Source of the DNA: Sphingomonas hengshuiensis | Lineage (GTDB): Bacteria > Pseudomonadota > Alphaproteobacteria > Sphingomonadales > Sphingomonadaceae | Length of the DNA stretch: 64,000 nucleotides | Assembly (NCBI GenBank): GCA_003240755.1 | Contig: QFNF01000001.1 | Span: forward strand, 62,001-126,000 | Reading direction: 5' to 3' | Shown here: positions 29,968 to 38,962 of the stretch, one piece after another | How positions within the stretch are numbered: the stretch's first letter is position 1 | Layout of the letters: every line of letters begins with the position of its first letter | Notes under the pieces: generated by a model | The model's input: the letters and a program-made list of their open reading frames with translations, nothing else | What the model was told of the DNA's origin: nothing | Database searches by the model: none | Program-made: the position numbers and the translations under genes

Positions 29968-30297
29968 ATGACGATGACCGACGATACCAACGCCCGCATC
30001 GACGCGGTGGTGAAGAGCAACCCGGTGGTGCTGTTCATGAAGGGCAGCCCGCTGTTCCCGCAATGCGGATTTTCCAGCCGGGCGGTGGCGATCCTCAACC
30101 ACCTGAACGCCCGGTTCGAAAGCGTCGACGTGCTGCAGGACCAGGGCATCCGCCAGGGGATCAAGGCCTATTCGGACTGGCCGACCATCCCGCAGCTCTA
30201 TGTCAATGGCGAGTTCGTCGGCGGATCGGACATCATGATGGAGATGTACGAGAGCGGCGAGCTGGCCGAATTGCTGGGTGACGGCAAGGCGGCCTGA
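29968..30297 (+). CDS. grxD: Monothiol glutaredoxin (Grx4 type)
   Basis: 109 residues with the monothiol active site CGFS (Cys33 in PLFPQCGFSSRAV). SDWPTIPQLYVNGEFVGGSDI is the glutathione-binding region. Such proteins carry and transfer [2Fe-2S] clusters with BolA partners, and the partner gene is immediately upstream. The start is the first ATG of MTMTDDTN; the second is also possible. A rho-independent terminator follows. Confidence 0.95.
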   Translation: MTMTDDTNARIDAVVKSNPVVLFMKGSPLFPQCGFSSRAVAILNHLNARFESVDVLQDQGIRQGIKAYSDWPTIPQLYVNGEFVGGSDIMMEMYESGELAELLGDGKAA

Positions 30298-30315
30298 ACC
30301 ACCCGCTCCGCAGCG

Positions 30316-30353
30316 AAAAAGGCCCGGCCGCAGCGATGCGCCCGGGCCTTTTT
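30316..30353 (+). terminator. Rho-independent terminator after grxD
   Basis: AAAAAGGCCCGG and CCGGGCCTTTTT form a 12-bp stem that ends in a T-run. The A-run on the other side means it could also work in reverse. Confidence 0.85.
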
Positions 30354-30651
30354 CATTGGCGAGGCATGCGCCTGATGGCGCGGACACGGGGTCGCAGGCG
30401 GGGGCGTCGGGGCGCCTGTGGCCGCCATTGCCGGAGCGGTTCGTCGATGGGGGGGGCCGGGGTGGGCGGACCGGCGACGGGAGGAGGTGCCGGTCCGCCC
30501 GAATTGAAGCGCGAACGCATCGGGTATCCCGAACCTTGCAGGCCTTGTGCCAGTTTTTCCGCGCGGCGGTTTCAGCAGCGGGTGATGGTTAACGGCCATG
30601 CGCGATGGCGGGCAACTGTAAGCAATCCCGACAGGTAGCGACGGCGCAATA
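30354..30651. other. Intergenic stretch without a convincing gene
   Basis: Frames of around 100 codons exist on both strands, but they are rich in Arg, Gly and Pro, lack ribosome-binding sites and match no family. The segment is very GC-rich up to about 30530, then more balanced as it approaches the blaI operators. Confidence 0.5.
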
Positions 30652-30688
30652 GATTACGCTTGTAAACGAGATGACCACGGGTGTAGTC
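30652..30688 (+). promoter_or_regulatory. Two tandem BlaI/MecI-type operators
   Basis: Site 1, GATTACGCTTGTAAAC (30652-30667), and site 2, GACCACGGGTGTAGTC (30673-30688), both fit the BlaI/MecI pattern ACTACA-nn-TGTAGT. Site 2 differs from GACTACAnnTGTAGTC at only two positions and is flanked by further symmetric bases. Centre spacing is 21 bases, two helical turns. Site 2 ends 7 bases before the regulator's ATG with no ribosome-binding site between, so the regulator is probably autorepressed and may be translated from a leaderless or near-leaderless mRNA. Confidence 0.65.
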
Positions 30689-30695
30689 ATCGGTC

Positions 30696-31064
30696 ATGGC
30701 CGAACGAATCAGCGATGCCGAGCACGCCGTCATGGAAGCGCTCTGGGACCGGAACCCCCTCACCGCGCAGGAGGTGGTCGAACGCGTCGCCCCGGCGCGC
30801 GGCTGGAGCGCGAACACCGTCAAGACGCTGCTCGGGCGGCTGCTCGCCAAGCAGGTGATCGGCGCGGAGGAGGACGGCCGGCGCTATCGCTATCGTCCGC
30901 TGGTCGCGCGCGAGGAATATGTCGCGGGGGAATCGCAGAAGTTCATCGACCGGCTGTTCGGCGGCAGCCTGACCCCGCTGGTCGCGCACCTGGCCGAACG
31001 CGACCAGTTGAGCGCGAAGGAAATCGACGAGATCGAGGCTCTGTTGAAGGCGCTGAAACAATGA
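30696..31064 (+). CDS. blaI: BlaI/MecI/CopY family transcriptional repressor
   Basis: 122 residues. A winged helix (SDAEHAVMEALWDRNPLTAQEVVERV, WSANTVKTLLGRLLAK) is followed by the DGRRYRYRPLVAREEYV wing and a C-terminal helical dimerisation region ending EIEALLKALKQ. It would repress its own operon until cleaved by the downstream peptidase. The stop overlaps the peptidase start (ATGA). No beta-lactamase gene is next to it. Confidence 0.93.
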   Translation: MAERISDAEHAVMEALWDRNPLTAQEVVERVAPARGWSANTVKTLLGRLLAKQVIGAEEDGRRYRYRPLVAREEYVAGESQKFIDRLFGGSLTPLVAHLAERDQLSAKEIDEIEALLKALKQ

Positions 31065-32731
31065 TCGGATGGGCGGTGGAGACGATCGCGGCGACGACGC
31101 TGCTGATGCTGCTGGTGCTGAGCTTGCGCGGTCCCGTCGCGCGGCGCTTCGGTCCGCAGGCGGCCTATGCGCTGTGGGCGCTGCCGGCGCTGCGCATGAT
31201 CCTGCCGCCCATCCCCGACGCGTGGCGCCCGGTCGACCTCGCGCCGATCGGCGCGGCGACCGATCCCGGCGTCATCATGCTGGGCGTACCGGTGGCCGAG
31301 GTGCCCGCGCTGCCGCAGGGCTGGGGCATGGCCGATGTGCCGCTGGCGGTGGTCGCCCTGTGGCTGGCGGGTGCGGTCGCGTTCGTCGCATGGCATGTGG
31401 TGCGGCACAACCGCTTCTGCGCACGGGTGCTGGCGTCGGGCCGGGCCACGGGCGTGGCGGGCGGTCATGTGCAGATGATCGAGACGCGCCATGCCGCCGG
31501 GCCGCTCGCCTTCGGGGTGTTCCGCCGCTATGTCGCGATGCCGGTCGATTTCCGCGAACGCTATGACGAGCGCGAACAGGCGTTGGCGCTGGCGCACGAA
31601 CTGGGCCACCATGCCCGTGGCGACCTGCTCGCCAACTGGGTCGCGCTGGTCGTGCTGGGGTGCCACTGGTTCAATCCGGTCGCGTGGCGCGCGTTCCGGG
31701 CGTTTCGCGCGGACCAGGAGATGGCGTGCGACGCGATGGTACTGGCCCGCGCCACGCCGCACGTCCGCCACGCCTATGCCACCGCCATCGTCAAGTCCGC
31801 GCACGGACAGGCGTTGTCGGCCGCCTGCCACCTGCACGGCGTCCATGAACTGAAAGGGAGACTCGTCATGTTGTCGAAGCATCGGGCGATGTCGCCCGCC
31901 ACCCGCCGCATCGCCGGCGGTGCCACGCTGGCGCTGGCCGTGGTCGCGCTGGGCATCACCGCATCGGGGACGCAGGCGGCGGAGACGCTGCGCGGCACGG
32001 TGGAGGACGCGACCGGCGTCGAGATCGCCAGCGTCGAGGCGAAGGCGGCGGAAGCGCTCGCGCCGGTTGCCGCGATCGTGCCGGCACAGGCGGCGACGCT
32101 GCCGGCGATCCCGGCCGAACCGGCCGCGCCCGCGCCGGTGCCCAGGCCGGTGGCGCCGACGACGCGGGCCATGCCACCGCTGCCCGCGATCCCGGCGATG
32201 CCGCGCAGCCCTGCGACATCGGCCGGCAGCTTCACCACCGCCGATGGCGAGAGCACCCGCATGGTGCTGCAGGGCGACGGCGCGGCGCGCAAGTTCGTCG
32301 TGGAGACCCGTGACGGCAACGGCAAGCTGCTGCGCCAGACGACCAGCGCCTTCCCCGAGGTCAACATCACCGGCGGCAATTGCGGTCCCGGCAGCGAGGC
32401 CAGCGTGACGCGCACCGAAGGCGGCAAGGAAGTCACCGTCATCTGTTCGGACCGGCTGCGCATCCTCGCCGAACAGGGCATGCTGCAGGCCCGCAAGGCC
32501 GAGCGGCTGGCCGCGCTCGGCGCCGCGCGGGCGGAGCAGGGGCGGCTGCAGGCGGCGCGGGGACAGGCCTATGCGCGGCAGGGCATGCGTTCGGCATTGA
32601 CCGGCCTCCGTTCGGCGCGCACGTCGATCGTGGCGAACCAGGACATGCCCGCCGCCGCCCGCCGCAGCGCTTTGGAAGGCATCGACCAGAGCATCCGCGA
32701 GATCCAGTCCGAGATCGATTCGAAGGACTGA
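31061..32731 (+). CDS. BlaR1-like M56 membrane peptidase without a penicillin-binding sensor
   Basis: 556 residues. N-terminal membrane helices enclose the zinc-protease site HELGH (His179, His183) in LALAHELGHHARGD. A further TM-like helix lies near residues 285-305. The remaining ~250 residues are periplasmic: a proline/alanine-rich linker, a small domain and a C-terminal charged helical region (QGRLQAARGQAYARQGM, IREIQSEIDSKD). It cleaves BlaI-type repressors on signal. The penicillin-binding domain of true BlaR1 is absent, so the signal need not be a beta-lactam. Confidence 0.88.
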   Translation: MIGWAVETIAATTLLMLLVLSLRGPVARRFGPQAAYALWALPALRMILPPIPDAWRPVDLAPIGAATDPGVIMLGVPVAEVPALPQGWGMADVPLAVVALWLAGAVAFVAWHVVRHNRFCARVLASGRATGVAGGHVQMIETRHAAGPLAFGVFRRYVAMPVDFRERYDEREQALALAHELGHHARGDLLANWVALVVLGCHWFNPVAWRAFRAFRADQEMACDAMVLARATPHVRHAYATAIVKSAHGQALSAACHLHGVHELKGRLVMLSKHRAMSPATRRIAGGATLALAVVALGITASGTQAAETLRGTVEDATGVEIASVEAKAAEALAPVAAIVPAQAATLPAIPAEPAAPAPVPRPVAPTTRAMPPLPAIPAMPRSPATSAGSFTTADGESTRMVLQGDGAARKFVVETRDGNGKLLRQTTSAFPEVNITGGNCGPGSEASVTRTEGGKEVTVICSDRLRILAEQGMLQARKAERLAALGAARAEQGRLQAARGQAYARQGMRSALTGLRSARTSIVANQDMPAAARRSALEGIDQSIREIQSEIDSKD

Positions 32732-32771
32732 CACCGGGTCCGCGGCCGTTCTGCCCCGTTCGTCCGCGGCA

Positions 32772-32801
32772 GGGCCGGTCGGCATCCGTGCCGGCCGGCC
32801 C
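32772..32801 (+). terminator. GC-rich hairpin after the M56 peptidase gene
   Basis: GGGCCGGTCGGC and GCCGGCCGGCCC form a 12-bp stem with one G-T pair and a 6-base loop, 41 bases after the stop. There is no T-tract. Confidence 0.5.
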
Positions 32802-32870
32802 GTCGCCCTGTCCGGTCCGGAGGCTCCGGCCGCCTTGCATCGCACCGCCGCAGCCGCCATCTGACCATCA

Positions 32871-33728
32871 ATGGCCGAATTTCCCCCCGGTATCGCCCAG
32901 CCGCTCGAACCGCTGGTGACGCGCGTGCTGGCGCGCAACGCATCGCCCTATACCCATACCGGTACGCAGAGCTTCGTCGTCGGCGGCAGCGGCGCGGTGG
33001 CGGTGATCGATCCGGGACCGGTCGACGACAGGCATCTCGACGCGATCCTGGGCGCCGTCGCGGGCCGCGAGGTCGCGGCGATCCTGTGCACCCACACGCA
33101 CCGCGACCATAGCCCGGGCGCGAAACCGCTGGCGGAGCGGACCGGCGCGGCGATCATCGGCTGCGCCGCGCTGACGATGGACGATGCCGGCCCGCGCGCC
33201 GACGCCGCGTTCGATATCGACTATCGCCCCGACCGGGTGCTGGCCGATGGCGAGGCGGTGGCGGGCGATGGCTGGACGCTGGTCGCCGTCGCCACGCCGG
33301 GGCATACGTCGAACCACCTCGCCTTCGCATTGCCCGAAAGCGGCGCGCTGTTCAGCGGCGACCATGTGATGGGCTGGTCGACGACGATCGTGTCGCCGCC
33401 CGATGGCGACATGGGCGATTACATGGCCAGCCTCGACAAGCTGCTCGGGCGCGAGGACCGCATCTACTATCCGGCGCATGGCGATGCGGTGGACAACCCC
33501 CGGCGGCTGGTGCGCGGGATGCTGGGCCATCGCCGGCAGCGCGAGGGCCAGATCGCGCGCGCGATCGAACGCGGCGCCCATGACGTGCCGGCGATGGTCG
33601 CGGGCATGTATGTCGGGCTGCATCCGCAACTGCTGGGCGCGGCGGAGCGGTCGGTGCTGGCGCATCTGATCGACATGGAACGCCGCGGCATCGTGCGGCA
33701 GGAGGGCGGGACATGGCAGCGCATGTAA
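32871..33728 (+). CDS. MBL-fold metallo-hydrolase (LACTB2-like)
   Basis: 285 residues. The metal-binding HTHRDH motif is His75-x-His77-x-Asp79-His80. TPGHTSNHLAF and SGDHVMGW supply the later ligands. A C-terminal winged-helix extension follows (REGQIARAIERGAHD, MERRGIVRQEGG), as in LACTB2-type hydrolases. Despite lying near a BlaI/BlaR1 pair it has no signal peptide and is not a typical class B beta-lactamase. It overlaps the next gene by 16 bases. Confidence 0.88.
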   Translation: MAEFPPGIAQPLEPLVTRVLARNASPYTHTGTQSFVVGGSGAVAVIDPGPVDDRHLDAILGAVAGREVAAILCTHTHRDHSPGAKPLAERTGAAIIGCAALTMDDAGPRADAAFDIDYRPDRVLADGEAVAGDGWTLVAVATPGHTSNHLAFALPESGALFSGDHVMGWSTTIVSPPDGDMGDYMASLDKLLGREDRIYYPAHGDAVDNPRRLVRGMLGHRRQREGQIARAIERGAHDVPAMVAGMYVGLHPQLLGAAERSVLAHLIDMERRGIVRQEGGTWQRM

Positions 33729-34429
33729 GGCCTCAGGCGATCCGGATCGCCATCGCGACCGTCGTGCTGGCGGCGCTGGCGATCGGCGGCTGGATGGCGT
33801 GGCAGCGCTATCAGGAACGTTATGTCGTCACCACCGAACCCGATAGCGGACAGGCGGTGACGCGGATCATCACCGCGCGGCTGTCGGGGGCCAGCGCGCT
33901 GAAGGTCGCGTCGCTGAGCGGCACGTTGCAGGCGAGCGCCAGCGACACGCGCGGCTTTGGCTGGTTGCGGTCGGACCAGGTCGTGAAAATGCCCTATGCG
34001 GTCGATTATTTCGTCGATCTGGGCGGCATCGGCGCGGGGCAACTGAGCTGGTCGGCGGACACCCGCACGCTGGTGGTCGACGCCCCCGACGTGACGGTCG
34101 CCCGGCCGAACATCGACGAGGCGGCGCGGACGCTGGTCGAAACGCACGGCGTCTATGTCACGCGGGAGGCGGCGGCGGCGCTGGGCCAGCGCGTGTCGGC
34201 CGTGGCGCAGCATCGCGCCGAACGCGAGGCGCGCAGTCCCGAACGGATGGCGCAGGCGCGCGAGCTGGCGCGGGCCAGTCTGGCGCAGGTGCTGGCGGCG
34301 CCGCTGGCGGCGGCGGGCGAGGGCGATGTGCGGGTCGTGGTGACGTTTCCGGCGGAGCGGGGCACGCGGGACGGCGAGCGCTGGGACGTGTCGGCACCGC
34401 CGGCCGAGGTGCTGGGCAATCGGCGGTGA
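33713..34429 (+). CDS. DUF4230 membrane-anchored protein
   Basis: 238 residues. An N-terminal TM helix at about residues 10-29 (IRIAIATVVLAALAIGGWMAW) leads to an extracytoplasmic domain with the DUF4230 pattern: an early beta segment, VDYFVDLGGIGAGQLSW and DAPDVTVARPNIDE. The C-terminal helical part is Arg/Ala-rich (AQARELARASLAQVLAAPL). Function is unknown for the family. It overlaps the MBL gene by 16 bases and is co-transcribed with it. Confidence 0.78.
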   Translation: MAAHVRPQAIRIAIATVVLAALAIGGWMAWQRYQERYVVTTEPDSGQAVTRIITARLSGASALKVASLSGTLQASASDTRGFGWLRSDQVVKMPYAVDYFVDLGGIGAGQLSWSADTRTLVVDAPDVTVARPNIDEAARTLVETHGVYVTREAAAALGQRVSAVAQHRAEREARSPERMAQARELARASLAQVLAAPLAAAGEGDVRVVVTFPAERGTRDGERWDVSAPPAEVLGNRR

Positions 34430-34475
34430 CAAGCCGCAGGCGGCGCGGTAGGGGGCGGTTCAGGACAGGTTGCTC

Positions 34476-34584
34476 CGTTCGTCCTGAGTAGCTGTCGAGC
34501 GAAGTCGAAACAGCGTATCGAAGGACCGCCGCGGATGCCTCGATACGGGTCTTCGACTTCGCTCAGCCCTGCTCGGCACGAACG
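34476..34584. repeat. Intergenic palindromic repeat, copy 2 (upstream of nadA)
   Basis: 109 bases from CGTTCGTCCTGAGTAGC to CTGCTCGGCACGAACG. It shares ends, the GAGCGAAGTCGAAA segment and the GTATCG / CGATACGG arms with the element at 19164-19267. Its right part reads TCTTCGACTTCGCTCAG, an inverted copy of the left GAGCGAAGTCGAA. It lies 43 bases before nadA. Confidence 0.8.
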
Positions 34585-34626
34585 GAGATGGGGGTTGGCA
34601 TGGACCGCCCTCGACAGGAGACGATG

Positions 34627-35625
34627 ATGAACGCGCGCACCGAACTGCCCACCGGCACCGACCTGCTGGCCGAGATCGACCGGCTGCGCCGCGAGCGCAA
34701 CGCCGTCATCCTCGGCCATTATTACCAGAAGCCGGAAATCCAGGACCTCGCCGATTTCGTCGGCGACAGCCTCGACCTCAGCCGCAAGGCGGCGGCGACC
34801 GATGCCGATGTCATCGCGTTCTGCGGCGTCCGCTTCATGGCGGAGACGGCCAAGATCCTGTCGCCGGACAAGACGGTGATCCTGCCCGACATGGATGCCG
34901 GCTGTTCGCTGGAGGACAGTTGCCCGCCCGAACAGTTCGCGGCGTTCCGGGCACAGCACCCCGATCACATCGCGCTGACCTATATCAACTGTTCGACCGA
35001 GGTGAAGGCGCTCAGCGACATCATCGTCACCTCGTCGTCGGCGGAAAAGATCCTGTCGCAACTGCCCGCCGACCAGAAGGTGATCTTCGGTCCCGACCGC
35101 AATCTCGGCGGCTATCTGATGCGCAAGACCGGGCGCGACATGCTGCTCTGGCCGGGCGTGTGCATCGTGCACGAGGCGTTCAGCGAAACCGAGCTGCTGA
35201 AGCTGAAGGCGCAGTATCCCGGCGCACCGGTCGCGGCGCATCCCGAATGCCCGGCGATCATCCTCGACCATGCCGACTATGTCGGGTCGACCAGCGGCAT
35301 CCTGTCCTATGCCAGCGAATTTCCCGGCGACACGCTGATCGTCGCGACCGAACCGCACATCATCCACCAGATGGAAAAGGCGCTGCCCGGGAAGCAGTTC
35401 ATCGGTGCGCCGGGGGCGGACGGCAACTGCAACTGCAACATCTGTCCGTACATGGCGCTCAACACGCTGGAAAAGCTCTACTTCGCGCTGCGCGACCTGT
35501 CGCCGCGGATCGAGATCGAGGAGGGCCTGCGCGTGCGGGCGAAGGTGTCGCTCGACCGGATGCTGGCGATGGCGAGCGGGACGGTGGGGCTGGGCGACCT
35601 CGGGCCGCTGCGCGTCACGGACTGA
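34627..35625 (+). CDS. nadA: Quinolinate synthase
   Basis: 332 residues. Condenses iminoaspartate with dihydroxyacetone phosphate to quinolinate in NAD synthesis, using a [4Fe-4S] cluster. [45 protein letters not shown], the hinge histidine in VAAHPECP and the cluster region [16 protein letters not shown] are all present. Of two adjacent ATGs the second has better spacing (6 bases) from AGGAG at 34616-34620. nadB and nadC are not adjacent. Confidence 0.95.
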   Translation: MNARTELPTGTDLLAEIDRLRRERNAVILGHYYQKPEIQDLADFVGDSLDLSRKAAATDADVIAFCGVRFMAETAKILSPDKTVILPDMDAGCSLEDSCPPEQFAAFRAQHPDHIALTYINCSTEVKALSDIIVTSSSAEKILSQLPADQKVIFGPDRNLGGYLMRKTGRDMLLWPGVCIVHEAFSETELLKLKAQYPGAPVAAHPECPAIILDHADYVGSTSGILSYASEFPGDTLIVATEPHIIHQMEKALPGKQFIGAPGADGNCNCNICPYMALNTLEKLYFALRDLSPRIEIEEGLRVRAKVSLDRMLAMASGTVGLGDLGPLRVTD

Positions 35626-35728
35626 CGGGGGACACGGCACCGCCGCCGTTTGACGGCAGTGCTCGCGGCGGTCCGGGGCCAGGCCGATGCAGCCGGAGAC
35701 CGGCAGGAGGCCGAACGGCGTGATCCCT

Positions 35729-38700
35729 TCACGATGAGGGCGTGACGTCACCCGCCATCGCCGCCACCCGGCGCGGCGCGCGTTCGCCGAACCGGGCATA
35801 GAGCGTGGGCAGCACGAACAGCGTCAGCAGCGTGGCGGAGATCAGCCCGCCGATCACCACCGTTGCCAGCGGTTTCTGCACCTCCGCCCCGGCGCCATGC
35901 CCCAGCGCCATCGGCACGAAGCCGAGGCTGGCGACCAGCGCGGTCATCACCACCGGGCGCAGCCGCTCCATCGCCCCCGCCCGCGCCGCTGCCGCCCGGT
36001 CCATGCCGGCGGCGACCAGCCGCTGGATCGCGCTGACCATCACCAGCCCGTTCAGCACCGCGATCCCCGACAGCGCGATGAAGCCCACCGCCGCCGATAC
36101 CGAAAAGTCGATGCCGCGCACGAACAGCAGCAATACCCCGCCGACCATCGCGAAGGGCACGCCGGTGAACACGATCGCCGCATCGCGCACCGATCGCAGC
36201 GCGCCATAGAGCAGCAGCAGGACCGCGACGAAACAGGCGGGGATCAGCAGCTTCAGCCGATCGGTCGCCGAGGCGAGGTTTTCGAACTGTCCGCCCCATT
36301 CGAGATAGCTGCCCGGCGGCAGGCGCACTTCCCGCGCGATCGCCGCCTGCGCGTCCGTCACGACCGACGCCACGTCGCGCCCGCGGACATTGGCCTCGAC
36401 CACGACGCGGCGCTTGCCGTTCTCGCGGCTGATCTGGTTGGGACCATCGACGATGCGGATCTGCGCGACGCCCGACAGCGGCACGCTGCCCCCGCCCGGC
36501 ACCGGCACGGGTACGCGCTGCAGCAGCGTCAGGTCGGACCGCTCGCCCTCGTCCAGCCGCAGGACGATCGGCACGCGCCGGTCGCCTTCGTAGATGACGC
36601 CGGCGGACCGGCCGCCGATGGTGGCGGTGACGACATCCTGCACGTCCGCCGCGGTGACGCCCAGCCGCGCCATCGCATCGCGATCGACACGGATATCCAG
36701 CATCGGCAGGCCGGTGGTCTGTTCGACCTTCACGTCCGCCGCGCCCCGTGTCCGGCGCAGGATGGCGGCGATGCGGTCGGCGGTGCGGTTCATCGCGTCG
36801 ACATCGTCGCCGAACACCTTCACCGCGATATCGCCGCGTACCCCGGCGATCAGTTCGTTGAAGCGCATCTGGATCGGCTGGGTGATTTCATAGCTGTTGC
36901 CCGGAATCAGCGCCAGCCGCCGTTCGATCCGCTCGACCAGTTCCGCCCTGGGCAGACCGGGGTCGGGCCATTGCGCGCGCGGTTTCAGGATCACGAACAT
37001 GTCGGTCGCATTGGGCGGCATCGGGTCGGACGCCAGTTCCGCCGTGCCGGTCTTGGAAAAGGCGAAGCGGACCTCGGGCATCGCCGCGACCGTCCGTTCG
37101 ATCGGCACCTGCATCGCCTGGCTCTGCTGGACCGAGGTGGCGGGGATGCGCAGCGCCTGGATCAGCAGGTCGCCTTCGTCGAGCTGGGGCAGGAACACCT
37201 GGCCCAGCCCGGCAAAGGCGAATGCCGCCGCGACCAGGCTGAGCAGCGCGGCGCCGATCGTCCGCGACGGGCGGCGCATGGCATGGTCCAGCCCGGGCAC
37301 ATAGCGCGCCTTCAGCCATGTCACGATCCGCCCGTCGCCCTCCTCCACCGGCCGCGACAGCAGCAGCGCGATCATCGCCGGCACGAAGGTCAGCGACAGC
37401 ACGAAGGCAAAGGTGAGGGCGATGACGACGGTCAGCGCCATCGGCACGAAGGTCCGCCCCTCGACCCCCGAAAAGGTCAGCAGCGGCAGATAGACGAGGA
37501 TGATGATCGCCTGTCCATAGACCGACGGGCGGATCATCTCGCGCGCGGCGGCGCTGACCGTGGCGAGCCGTTCGTCCTGCGTCGGCAACCGGCCGCGGGC
37601 ATGCTGTCCCGCCGCCAGCCGCCGCATCGCGTTCTCGACGATGATGACCGCGCCATCGACGATCAGCCCGAAATCGAGCGCGCCCAGGCTCATCAGATTG
37701 GCCGACACCCCGGCCCGCAACATGCCAAGGCCGGTCAGCAGCATCGTGACCGGGATGACCAGCGCCGCGATCAGCGCCGCGCGGAAATTGCCGAGCAGCG
37801 CGAAGAGGACGACGATGACCAGCAACGCACCTTCGGACAGGTTGCGGGTGACGGTGGCGATGGTCGCGTTGACCAGGGCGGTCCGGTCCAGCACCGGCTG
37901 CACCACCACGTCGGGCGGCAGCGAGGCGTTGATCCGTTGCAGCCGGTCGGCGACGGCGGTGGCGACCGTCCGGCTGTTCTCGCCGATGCGCATGATCGCG
38001 GTGCCGACCACGACCTCGGTTCCGTTTTCCGATGCCGATCCCATCCGCACCGCCCGTCCGATGCGTACGGACGCGACCTGGTCCAGCGTGATCGGCACGC
38101 CTTCGCGCGTCGCGATCACGGTCCGGGCGAGATCGGCGGCGCTGCGGATCAGCGCGTCGGAACGGACCGCCAGCCCCTCGCCGTTGCGGTCGACGACCCC
38201 GCCGCCCACGCTGGCGTTGTTGCGTTCCAGCGCGGTGGCGATGTCGCCCAGCGTCAGGCGCAGCGCCGCCAGCCGTGGCAGGTCGGGCACGACCACGAAC
38301 TGCTTGGCATAGCCGCCGATCGAATCGATCCCGGCGACACCGGGCACGGTCTTGAGCAACGGGGTCACGATCCAGTCCTGCGTGGTGCGCAGATAGGTCG
38401 CCTTGTCCTCCTCGCTCACCAGCCGGTCGCCCTCGGGCGTGATATAGCTGCCATCGGGCTGCTGGCCGGGTTCACCGGGCTGGTGTTCGTCATCGTCGCG
38501 GTGCCGCAGCCGGACGGTGTACATGTACACCTCGCCCAGGCCCGTCGCGATCGGTCCCATTTCGGGCGTGACCCCGTCCGGCAGGCTGTCCTGCACGCCC
38601 GCCAGCCGTTCGCCGACCTGCGCGCGCGCGAAATAGAGGTCGGTCGATTCCGAGAAGACGGCGGTGATCTGCGCAAAGCCGTTGCGGCTGAGCGAACGGG

Positions 38701-38962
38701 TATGGTCCAGCCCGGGCGTACCGGCGAGCGCGGTTTCGATCGGGAAGGACACCTGCTTCTCAACCAGTTCGGGCGAGAGGGCGGGGGCGCGGACGTTGAT
38801 CTGCACCTGGTTGTTGGTGATGTCGGGCACGGCGTCGATCGGCAGGCGCCGGAGCGACCATGCGCCGACGGCGGCGGCAAGGACGGTGAGCAGCAGGACC
38901 AGCCAGCGCCGCTCGACCGAAGCGGTGACGATGCGGGCGATCACCGGATCAATGCCCGTCAT
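35729..38962 (-). CDS. czcA: Heavy-metal efflux RND pump (CzcA/CusA family)
   Basis: About 1077 residues, the inner-membrane pump of a tripartite efflux system. N-terminal ERRWLVLLLTVLAAAVGAWSLRRLPIDAVPDITNNQVQI is typical. The TM4 signature DFGLIVDGAVIIVENAMRRL is the divalent-cation (HME1, Co/Zn/Cd) type, not the monovalent Cu/Ag type. A hydrophilic insert in the porter domain, near residues 155-185 (EHQPGEPGQQPDGSY, PEGDRLVSEEDKATYLRTTQDWI), is shared with CzcA/NccA-like pumps. The start overlaps the end of the adaptor gene by 14 bases. Confidence 0.94.
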   Translation of the reverse strand: MTGIDPVIARIVTASVERRWLVLLLTVLAAAVGAWSLRRLPIDAVPDITNNQVQINVRAPALSPELVEKQVSFPIETALAGTPGLDHTRSLSRNGFAQITAVFSESTDLYFARAQVGERLAGVQDSLPDGVTPEMGPIATGLGEVYMYTVRLRHRDDDEHQPGEPGQQPDGSYITPEGDRLVSEEDKATYLRTTQDWIVTPLLKTVPGVAGIDSIGGYAKQFVVVPDLPRLAALRLTLGDIATALERNNASVGGGVVDRNGEGLAVRSDALIRSAADLARTVIATREGVPITLDQVASVRIGRAVRMGSASENGTEVVVGTAIMRIGENSRTVATAVADRLQRINASLPPDVVVQPVLDRTALVNATIATVTRNLSEGALLVIVVLFALLGNFRAALIAALVIPVTMLLTGLGMLRAGVSANLMSLGALDFGLIVDGAVIIVENAMRRLAAGQHARGRLPTQDERLATVSAAAREMIRPSVYGQAIIILVYLPLLTFSGVEGRTFVPMALTVVIALTFAFVLSLTFVPAMIALLLSRPVEEGDGRIVTWLKARYVPGLDHAMRRPSRTIGAALLSLVAAAFAFAGLGQVFLPQLDEGDLLIQALRIPATSVQQSQAMQVPIERTVAAMPEVRFAFSKTGTAELASDPMPPNATDMFVILKPRAQWPDPGLPRAELVERIERRLALIPGNSYEITQPIQMRFNELIAGVRGDIAVKVFGDDVDAMNRTADRIAAILRRTRGAADVKVEQTTGLPMLDIRVDRDAMARLGVTAADVQDVVTATIGGRSAGVIYEGDRRVPIVLRLDEGERSDLTLLQRVPVPVPGGGSVPLSGVAQIRIVDGPNQISRENGKRRVVVEANVRGRDVASVVTDAQAAIAREVRLPPGSYLEWGGQFENLASATDRLKLLIPACFVAVLLLLYGALRSVRDAAIVFTGVPFAMVGGVLLLFVRGIDFSVSAAVGFIALSGIAVLNGLVMVSAIQRLVAAGMDRAAAARAGAMERLRPVVMTALVASLGFVPMALGHGAGAEVQKPLATVVIGGLISATLLTLFVLPTLYARFGERAPRRVAAMAGDVTPSS

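Noticed and set aside
30336..30638. Candidate 100-codon gene between grxD and blaI
   Set aside because: Arg/Gly-rich translation, no ribosome-binding site, overlaps the grxD terminator, and competing frames of equal length exist on the other strand.
32871..33728. Beta-lactamase function for the MBL protein next to the BlaI/M56 pair
   Set aside because: No signal peptide, and it has a C-terminal winged-helix extension as in LACTB2-type hydrolases. The neighbourhood alone does not justify a resistance call.
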